Both the position numbers and the translations under genes were made by a program. The notes under the pieces were generated by a model. The model saw only the letters and a program-made list of their open reading frames with translations, searched no databases and was not told where the DNA came from. From positions 1-25,221 of the IMG/VR virus record IMGVR_UViG_3300031759_000135: a stretch of 25,221 bases of DNA, one strand, 5' to 3'. This document shows positions 21,066 through 25,221 of the stretch, piece by piece. This DNA is from a virus. Position 1 is the first letter of the stretch; every line of letters begins with the position of its first letter.

Positions 21066-21497
21066 TCAGAAGGGAATGTCGCTGTCGTCAATCTCTTGTG
21101 CTGAGAACTGCTCTTTAATCTGTGCGTCTAAATCAGGCACGGATACAGAACTTGTTGGGACATCAGAACGCTTCACTGATGCGCTGAACGTACGCATCTG
21201 CCACTCTTCGTTTGGACGCTCTGGGTGTCGCTTTGGCTTGCCAGTCTTGTCAACGATTGTCTCCCACCCATCAAACTGGATCTGCACAAAGTCACCCTGC
21301 TGTGGTGCCTCAAGATCAAGCCAACGCTTGAGTGCGGCAGGCGACAACCAGACGGACACATGTCCTTGTGGCCCATCTAGTTCCATGATGTTGACGGGTC
21401 CGTACCTTGCCTCTGGCATGTAGCGAATGTCAACAACTTCTCCGCTTACAAACGGTCCATCTTTATCCCAGTTCCATGTCGCTGGGTAATCAGCCAT
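21066..21497 (-). CDS. SSB-like single-stranded DNA-binding protein candidate
   Basis: 143 residues using the ATG at 21497, chosen because GGGAGA lies just upstream and it overlaps the previous stop by eight bases; a longer frame to 21548 lies inside that gene. The body has beta strands spaced as in OB folds (G-E-V-V-D-I-R-Y, V-N-I-M-E-L-D-G, H-V-S-V-W-L-S, D-F-V-Q-I-Q-F-D-G-W). The last residues are D-D-S-D-I-P-F: an acidic end with D-I-P-F like the SSB C-terminal tip that recruits repair and replication proteins. The tail and place among DNA-handling genes support an ssDNA-binding role. Sequence of the body is not typical SSB, so it may be an analogue. Confidence 0.6.
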   Translation of the reverse strand: MADYPATWNWDKDGPFVSGEVVDIRYMPEARYGPVNIMELDGPQGHVSVWLSPAALKRWLDLEAPQQGDFVQIQFDGWETIVDKTGKPKRHPERPNEEWQMRTFSASVKRSDVPTSSVSVPDLDAQIKEQFSAQEIDDSDIPF

Positions 21498-21813
21498 CGT
21501 TCTCTCCCAGTTGTTCAACTTTTTTTGCTGACCAAGTTCTGCCAGCATCTCCGCCCCACAACGCCCACGCTACATCCCACGGCGTGACCTCATCTCTGGT
21601 CTTACTCCTGCCACCTGCATGACGCTCGAAGAACGAGTGCATCCGCTTGACATGTTTGGGAGTCAGGTTCTCACCACTCTGTGCGGCGCTAATGATCTTC
21701 TTGGCACGAGTAACTGTTGCCTTCTCAAGTCCATCTCCAGCCAGACCTTCCGAGTACCACTTGAGTCCCTTCTCGGCAGCAGCCTTCATACCTTTGGTGG
21801 GGATTAGGTTCAT
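21490..21813 (-). CDS. Conserved phage protein with W-A-L-W-G-G-D-A-G-R motif
   Basis: 107 residues. M-K-A-A-A-E-K-G-L-K-W-Y-S-E-G-L-A-G-D-G-L (9-29), A-T-V-T-R-A-K-K-I, L-T-P-K-H-V-K-R-M-H-S-F-F-E-R-H (50-65) and D-V-A-W-A-L-W-G-G-D-A-G-R-T-W-S (79-94) follow a strongly conserved order that I know from phage proteins, both as free small proteins and as part of larger head-maturation or nuclease proteins. Its biochemical role is unknown to me. Basic N-terminal half fits nucleic-acid contact. AGGAG upstream; ATGA overlap with the upstream gene and overlap with the SSB-like start. Confidence 0.7.
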   Translation of the reverse strand: MNLIPTKGMKAAAEKGLKWYSEGLAGDGLEKATVTRAKKIISAAQSGENLTPKHVKRMHSFFERHAGGRSKTRDEVTPWDVAWALWGGDAGRTWSAKKVEQLGENDG

Positions 21814-22106
21814 TTCTTTAACTCCTGCCTACGTTCCTTAGCGTAGTGCTTTGGACACAGACCCTTGGCTCTTGCCTTGTTGTCACAGCCATCAACATGA
21901 CAGCTATCAAACGAGATGATGTTGTAAACAGTTGCCCGAGTGATGTTGGCTGACGCAGCAACTTGATCAACAGTCGCGCCTTTGCTTATCGCATTTGCAA
22001 TAAGTTTGTTTCTTACATTGCGAGCACTCTTTGCGGCGAGCATTGAGAGGTAAAGCTCTTGCTCAACTTCTTCAATCTCTTCGAGAAGTTCATGAATATC
22101 TTTCAC
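21810..22106 (-). CDS. HTH plus zinc-knuckle DNA-binding protein
   Basis: 98 residues in two parts. Residues 40-65 (S-K-G-A-T-V-D-Q-V-A-A-S-A-N-I-T-R-A-T-V-Y) are a resolvase/Hin-type helix-turn-helix. Residues 69-87 (C-H-V-D-G-C, then K-A-R-A-K-G-L-C-P-K-H-Y) are a CxxxxC...CxxH zinc motif seen alone in many short actinophage proteins. The N-terminal 30 residues are a Glu-rich helix, likely for dimerisation. Start is GTG in a GTGA overlap with the upstream gene. Likely a regulator or DNA-architectural protein; the target is unknown, though the palindrome at 22531-22551 is an obvious candidate. Confidence 0.65.
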   Translation of the reverse strand: MKDIHELLEEIEEVEQELYLSMLAAKSARNVRNKLIANAISKGATVDQVAASANITRATVYNIISFDSCHVDGCDNKARAKGLCPKHYAKERRQELKK

Positions 22107-22495
22107 GATTTCTTTTCTGTGTAGTCGGCTTTTGCACTGATCTGTTCAAATACTTCAAGACCAAGATCGGTGATCTTGCACACCATTCGAGGAGTTCCGC
22201 TTGCGTTAATCCGAGTATCGCCCGTAGGTGTGATGTATCCATCACGACGAAGATCGGATGATCGCTTCCACCATCCGCATCGTGGATTATCAATCAGTCC
22301 GGAGTGCGCTGCTGCCTCCTCGTCGGTAAGACCGGCGTCACCAGTCCACGCATACGATGACAACAACTTGAACTTTTGTGCAGATGCACGGAGGCGTACG
22401 TCTTTAGCCCCCTGCTTGCTTGTGATTGGATCGTCAGTGCGAGCCAACAAAATGTAATCATCTAACAGAAGTGGATGAATCTTGTCTGATTCCAT
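22103..22495 (-). CDS. Winged-helix DNA-binding protein
   Basis: 130 residues. R-T-D-D-P-I-T-S-K-Q-G-A (19-30), A-G-L-T-D-E-E-A-A-A-H-S-G-L (54-67), W-W-K-R-S-S-D-L-R-R-D-G-Y-I (75-88), then T-R-I-N-A-S-G-T-P-R-M-V and I-T-D-L-G. This is a winged-helix plan in which 'G-L-T-D-E-E-A' begins the first helix, 'W-K-R-x-x-x-L' is the recognition helix and 'G-Y-I' enters the wing; similar proteins occur in many actinophage early regions. AAGGAGG lies just before the ATG. First gene after the promoter/operator-like site, so it could regulate that site. Confidence 0.7.
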   Translation of the reverse strand: MESDKIHPLLLDDYILLARTDDPITSKQGAKDVRLRASAQKFKLLSSYAWTGDAGLTDEEAAAHSGLIDNPRCGWWKRSSDLRRDGYITPTGDTRINASGTPRMVCKITDLGLEVFEQISAKADYTEKKS

Positions 22496-22528
22496 GTTGC
22501 CTCCTTGGGGCTATGCAATTGTTTCTAC

Positions 22529-22557
22529 ACCCTACATGTTTGTCATGTAGGTTTCAA
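22529..22557 (-). promoter_or_regulatory. Promoter with palindromic operator in its spacer
   Basis: On the minus strand TTGAAA (22557-22552), a 17-base spacer, and TAGGGT (22534-22529; fits TAnnnT). The palindrome CCTACATG / CATGTAGG (22531-22538 and 22544-22551, five-base loop) fills the spacer and overlaps the -10. It starts right after the holin-candidate stop; a perfect ribosome site and the winged-helix gene follow. It reads as a repressible promoter for the downstream minus-strand genes. The palindrome could alternatively be an RNA hairpin, but no T-run follows. Confidence 0.5.
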
Positions 22558-22560
22558 CAC

Positions 22561-23085
22561 TTACTTACCAGCAGGTGGTGCAGGCGTTGGTCCCACGGGC
22601 TGCGGAACACCTGCGCCCATGCCCCAGTTCTGGAGCGCCTTCTGAATTCCCTGACCGATCACAGTGGCGAGCGCGATGATGCCACCGATCTTTGCCATCG
22701 TGCCGCTTGACACTCCAAGTGCCGACACGTTGCCTGCGATACCTGACCATGCGGCGGATACCTCGTACACCATCGTCATCACTACACCGACAACAGTGGC
22801 GATGCCAACCTCAACACGAGTGAGGAATCCAACGCTTGCGCCAATGCCAGCGTTCTGGAATGACGCGATCAATGAACGACTTGCAATGAGGACGACTGCA
22901 TCAATGCCTGCGATCCATGCAAGGTTTGCCTGAGACAAACCCCAGAAGCCACCCGATCCAGCGATGGCGTCAACAATGACTGACACGATAGTTGCAGCGA
23001 GGACCAAGAGCATCAGCCCGGTAACTGCATCGACTTCAACCTGGCTCATCTTGAGAGAAGGTGGGTTAGTACTAAAGAGATTCAC
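22561..23085 (-). CDS. Multi-TM membrane protein, holin candidate
   Basis: 174 residues from the GTG at 23085, chosen because AGGAG stands five bases upstream; a longer frame to 23118 lacks this. Four hydrophobic segments: L-M-L-L-V-L-A-A-T-I-V-S-V-I-V, A-W-I-A-G-I-D-A-V-V-L-I-A, V-G-I-A-T-V-V-G-V-V-M-T-M-V and I-G-G-I-I-A-L-A-T-V-I-G. The C-terminus is Pro-rich (P-V-G-P-T-P-A-P-P-A-G-K). It overlaps the end of the amidase gene by 14 bases, the usual partner arrangement of endolysin and holin, hence the call. It has no family-specific motif. Confidence 0.6.
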   Translation of the reverse strand: MNLFSTNPPSLKMSQVEVDAVTGLMLLVLAATIVSVIVDAIAGSGGFWGLSQANLAWIAGIDAVVLIASRSLIASFQNAGIGASVGFLTRVEVGIATVVGVVMTMVYEVSAAWSGIAGNVSALGVSSGTMAKIGGIIALATVIGQGIQKALQNWGMGAGVPQPVGPTPAPPAGK

Positions 23086-23650
23086 ATCTACTCCTAGCGT
23101 CCGTAGTGGTCCGCCCAATTACGAGTCCGTAGTTTGCGGGGAACGTGTGGGTCTTGAGTGCTGCGTTGACCTCGTTGATGAACGTGGTGTCGTTCCAGTT
23201 CGGTGAGTCTGGGTCAACGTGTCCACCACCAAACACACCAAGCTGCTTGTGCGTAGCGATGCCACCCATTGCGTGCTCAGTGTATGCGGGCTTGATACCG
23301 AAGCGATGGCACAGGAATGCCACGAGGTTTGCTGTGGCTTGGATCTGTGCTGGCTTGAGAGGGTTCGCCTTCTCGCCTGCCATCTCAATGCCAATGGTGT
23401 ACGGGTTTGCATTGACGGCGTGCCACGCTGCATCAGCGTACGCAACCATCTGCGTCACCTCGGTGCCATCTTCGTTCACAACGAAGTGTGCGGACACCTG
23501 AGACTTTGCTTGCTCGAACCAACCAACTGCACCAGCGTACGCACCTTCGGTTTCGTGGATCACGATTCCGGTTGGGTGTGCGCCATTGCGTCCAGCGTAA
23601 TGATTCGGGCTTGGCTTCCACACCAAATGTGGAAGGGTAATCACGGCCAT
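23072..23650 (-). CDS. N-acetylmuramoyl-L-alanine amidase endolysin (Amidase_2)
   Basis: 192 residues. G-I-V-I-H-E-T-E-G (28-36) gives the first zinc His (32), S-A-H-F-V-V-N-E-D-G-T (53-63) is the conserved 'S-x-H-x-x-V' strand, T-I-G-I-E-M-A-G (85-92) follows, and T-H-K-Q-L-G...G-H-V-D-P-D-S-P-N-W (133-152) gives the late His/Asp ligands. This is the Amidase_2 (PGRP/T7-lysozyme-like) catalytic domain that cleaves the amide bond between muramic acid and the stem peptide. There is no signal peptide and no separate wall-binding domain; the last 25 residues are short and basic. AAGGAG before the ATG. Export probably depends on the overlapping downstream membrane protein. Confidence 0.85.
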   Translation of the reverse strand: MAVITLPHLVWKPSPNHYAGRNGAHPTGIVIHETEGAYAGAVGWFEQAKSQVSAHFVVNEDGTEVTQMVAYADAAWHAVNANPYTIGIEMAGEKANPLKPAQIQATANLVAFLCHRFGIKPAYTEHAMGGIATHKQLGVFGGGHVDPDSPNWNDTTFINEVNAALKTHTFPANYGLVIGRTTTDARSRCESL

Positions 23651-24069
23651 GGTTTCTCCTTACTCGGAAGTGCCTTCGTAGTGTAGACCTCTTCGAGTTC
23701 TTTTTTCGAGGGGCGAGGGAACGGAAGAGGTTCGAGCATGATGCCATTGGCACGATGGATCTCCCAGTTCTGCCATGCATGCTCTTGGTCGATCACCAAC
23801 TGATCGCTCTTGCGAATTTGGATTGCCTCGAGGGTATTGGATTGAACGCCTTTGTTGTACGCCGCGAACTTGGCAAGTCGCCCACCGTTCGGCAGCCAGG
23901 ATGGATCGTCGTCGACATGGTTCTTGAGTGCGGTGCGAATCTCATCCATGGAGTACGGCTCAACATCCGGGTACCAGATCTTAATCCAGCTCTCGGTAAT
24001 CAAGTTCGATTGCTGCGGCCAGCGCAGCGCAAGCTCCGCAGAGAATGCTGTCCACTCTGAAGGCGTCAT
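23641..24069 (-). CDS. Helicase-loader-like replication protein
   Basis: 142 residues from the ATG at 24069 (ATGA overlap with the upstream stop; a GTG two codons earlier is less likely). T-P-S-E-W-T-A-F-S-A-E-L-A-L-R-W-P near the start, W-Y-P-D-V-E-P-Y-S-M-D-E-I-R-T-A-L-K-N-H (32-51) and W-L-P-N-G-G-R-L-A (57-65) match the helical N-terminal pattern of phage helicase loader/inhibitor proteins (G39P-type): an aromatic pair, a charged helix, then P-x-x-x-x-L/I. Lys/Pro-rich C-terminus. It follows the replisome organiser by one gene, the usual place of a loader. The helicase itself is not in the window. Confidence 0.55.
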   Translation of the reverse strand: MTPSEWTAFSAELALRWPQQSNLITESWIKIWYPDVEPYSMDEIRTALKNHVDDDPSWLPNGGRLAKFAAYNKGVQSNTLEAIQIRKSDQLVIDQEHAWQNWEIHRANGIMLEPLPFPRPSKKELEEVYTTKALPSKEKPWP

Positions 24070-24335
24070 GAACACAAACCTTCTTCGTCTTGGTCGAGCC
24101 GTTCAATAACATCAACCAGACCAGACAGATCTGAGTTCGTGTTCTTCCCGTACATCACGGCAACTGCGAACATGAATGTTGCAAGACACGCTGCACTACA
24201 GGCGTAGCTACTCAGCAGCTCGTAGACTGGGGCACCGCTTCGCGCTTCGAGGTTCCACCAGTTGTCCGGTAGTTCTTTCTTGGTCTCGGTCGCGGTCGCC
24301 CCGCATACCTTGCATGTGTAATCAAAGTCACTCAT
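24066..24335 (-). CDS. Small Cys-rich zinc-binding-type protein
   Basis: 89 residues from the ATG at 24335, which overlaps the upstream stop (ATGA). A longer frame to 24530 is Cys/Arg-rich noise lying antiparallel in the upstream gene. C-K-V-C-G at 8-12 and A-C-S-A-A-C at 45-50 are two Cys pairs that could bind one zinc. N-W-W-N-L-E-A-R follows the first pair. L-A-T-F-M-F-A-V-A-V-M-Y (51-62) is a hydrophobic stretch, too short for a clear TM. The acidic tail is I-E-R-L-D-Q-D-E-E. It lies between the replication initiator and loader candidates and may act with them; function unknown. Confidence 0.55.
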   Translation of the reverse strand: MSDFDYTCKVCGATATETKKELPDNWWNLEARSGAPVYELLSSYACSAACLATFMFAVAVMYGKNTNSDLSGLVDVIERLDQDEEGLCS

Positions 24336-25198
24336 GTCCACACCTCGTCTTCCTTTTGCTTCATCCTCTCTGCAGCAGCGAGGAGGGCTGACGCCTTTGC
24401 ATCGCCCACGTTTTTGATCGCGAAGTCTTTGGGCCTGTGCTTGGCATTGACTGCGTTGAGTACAGCAGTGAAGGTCGAGCGTACGCTTGTGTGTTTCAAG
24501 AACCTGTTCGCGTGGAACTCCTGATCCCACACGTTGCGTGCAACGAACTCGATCTTCTCAAACGGAACACCGTCCTTGACCATGAGGTTGCGAACCGCTG
24601 ACTCCCAACGCTTACCCTTGTCACCCTGAAGGTCTGGTGGCAGGAAGTCATTCCTTGCGAGGAGTACGTCAGACGCAAGCTCACGAAGGATGACTGCTTC
24701 GTCCCTGGCTGGAGTCTCGATAATGGCGAGTGGCGCAGCCACGATTTCTTTTTCTTTCGCCTTTTCTTTTTCTTTTTTTTCTTTCGTATTCGTATCGTTT
24801 CGTATCGTGCTATTAGGTCTACCTATAGGTCTACCTAATGGGTTACCTATAGCCTCTTCGCTTTTTGCCTGCTTACCCCAACGTATTGCTGCACCCTTTG
24901 TTCCGCCCATTCTTTGCTTCTCGCGAATGGATGAGTCCGGTTGGTAGTCGAGGTAGTCGTGGATCACGTAGTCGGAATCTTGACGGTCGAACAACCCAAC
25001 CTCGACCAGCTTCTCTGCCACGTCCAGTGACCTGTGCGCCACACGCTGCACCCATGACGCGGTGATCAATCCATTGGTTCCCTGATCAGATGAGTACGCG
25101 ATGCACTCGATCCAGAAACGAAACTCGTTGTCATTCAACTCGATGACTTTTGCGTGCGTGATTGCACGACACTCAAGCTTAAACCATCGGCCATTCAT
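24332..25198 (-). CDS. Phage replisome organiser / replication initiator (DnaD-like)
   Basis: 288 residues. W-F-K-L-E-C-R-A-I-T-H-A-K-V (5-18), F-R-F-W-I-E-C-I-A-Y-S-S-D-Q-G-T-N-G-L-I-T (27-47) and L-V-E-V-G-L-F-D-R (64-72) with H-D-Y-L-D-Y-Q-P form the winged-helix N-terminal domain of phage replisome organisers, the part that binds the origin. Residues about 113-152 are a low-complexity linker (G-N-P-L-G-R-P-I-G-R-P, then Lys/Glu-rich) whose DNA looks like an origin. The C-terminal half (165-288) is helical, with L-P-P-D-L-Q-G-D-K-G-K-R-W (185-197), and would contact the loader/helicase. GGAAGC precedes the ATG; the frame stays open to the window edge, so a slightly earlier start cannot be excluded. 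Confidence 0.75.
   Translation of the reverse strand: MNGRWFKLECRAITHAKVIELNDNEFRFWIECIAYSSDQGTNGLITASWVQRVAHRSLDVAEKLVEVGLFDRQDSDYVIHDYLDYQPDSSIREKQRMGGTKGAAIRWGKQAKSEEAIGNPLGRPIGRPNSTIRNDTNTKEKKEKEKAKEKEIVAAPLAIIETPARDEAVILRELASDVLLARNDFLPPDLQGDKGKRWESAVRNLMVKDGVPFEKIEFVARNVWDQEFHANRFLKHTSVRSTFTAVLNAVNAKHRPKDFAIKNVGDAKASALLAAAERMKQKEDEVWT
24745..24849. other. Candidate replication origin inside the initiator gene
   Basis: Three elements in 105 bases: two exact tandem copies of TAGGTCTACCTA (24814-24825 and 24826-24837) plus a third in register with 8 of 12 matches (24838-24849); two exact tandem copies of TTCGTATCGT (24789-24798, 24799-24808); and a pyrimidine tract with a single G (24745-24785). 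Iterons beside a homopurine/AT-rich stretch in the inter-domain linker of the initiator gene is the lambda O arrangement. Confidence 0.45.
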
Positions 25199-25221
25199 CG
25201 GTTGCTTCCTGCTTTCCTTGG

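Noticed and set aside
21498-21548. 17-residue N-terminal extension of the SSB-like protein
   Set aside because: Lies inside the upstream gene; the ATG at 21497 has the ribosome site.
24336-24530. 65-residue N-terminal extension of the small Cys-rich protein
   Set aside because: Lies wholly inside the initiator gene in another frame; the ATGA overlap at 24335 is the natural start.
1-25221. tRNA genes, integrase, attachment sites, insertion sequences
   Set aside because: None recognised on either strand by eye; no cloverleaf-like segment, no recombinase motif and no terminal inverted repeats with target duplications.

Overview
This window is part of the genome of a tailed double-stranded DNA bacteriophage (or a prophage of one). 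Every recognisable gene is a phage gene: a tape measure C-terminus, a tail hub, many tail fibre proteins, an amidase endolysin, holin-like membrane proteins, HNH nucleases, a replisome organiser with a helicase-loader candidate, and small DNA-binding proteins. No host gene, integrase, tRNA, CRISPR array or transposase was seen. Several small proteins resemble types I know from phages of Actinobacteria: the short HTH protein ending in an H-R-C-C motif, the AWALWGGDAGRTW-type protein, and the winged-helix protein with a W-K-R-x-x-x-L-R-R core. An actinobacterial host is therefore plausible but not proven. Composition is mixed: the distal tail fibre genes around 6-10.5 kb are clearly more AT-rich than the genes that follow.

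Layout. The plus-strand arm (1-12044) holds the end of the tape measure gene, a hub/baseplate-like protein, a small glycine-rich protein, three large mosaic fibre proteins, three tandem C1q-like jelly-roll proteins, a coiled-coil plus one-TM protein (XhlA-like), an HNH nuclease and a papain-fold-like cysteine peptidase candidate. Most genes overlap by 1-10 bases or abut. The minus-strand arm (read from 25198 down to 12235) starts with a replication initiator carrying a possible internal origin. It continues with a Cys-rich protein, a helicase-loader candidate, the amidase, a multi-TM holin candidate, a promoter/operator-like site, a set of small DNA-handling proteins (winged helix, HTH-zinc protein, an SSB-like protein with a DIPF tail, HNH), several unknown small proteins, a second tail-fibre cluster (collar-domain fibre and a 982-residue protein made of 45 twenty-residue repeats), and finally a DUF6378-like protein, an HTH protein, a metallophosphoesterase and a DnaJ-type zinc microprotein.

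The two arms converge at 12045-12234, a 190-base gap packed with at least five consecutive hairpins. Receptor-binding/fibre genes thus sit on both strands, and lysis candidates also occur on both strands. The most interesting items are the hairpin array, the possible lambda-O-style origin inside the replication gene, a repeated 'F-T-G-N' module that appears inserted into otherwise recognisable folds of three tail proteins, the 20-residue repeat fibre with a 10-residue half-period tail, and a promoter whose spacer is a near-perfect palindrome. All assignments come from reading the sequence; no database search was run.
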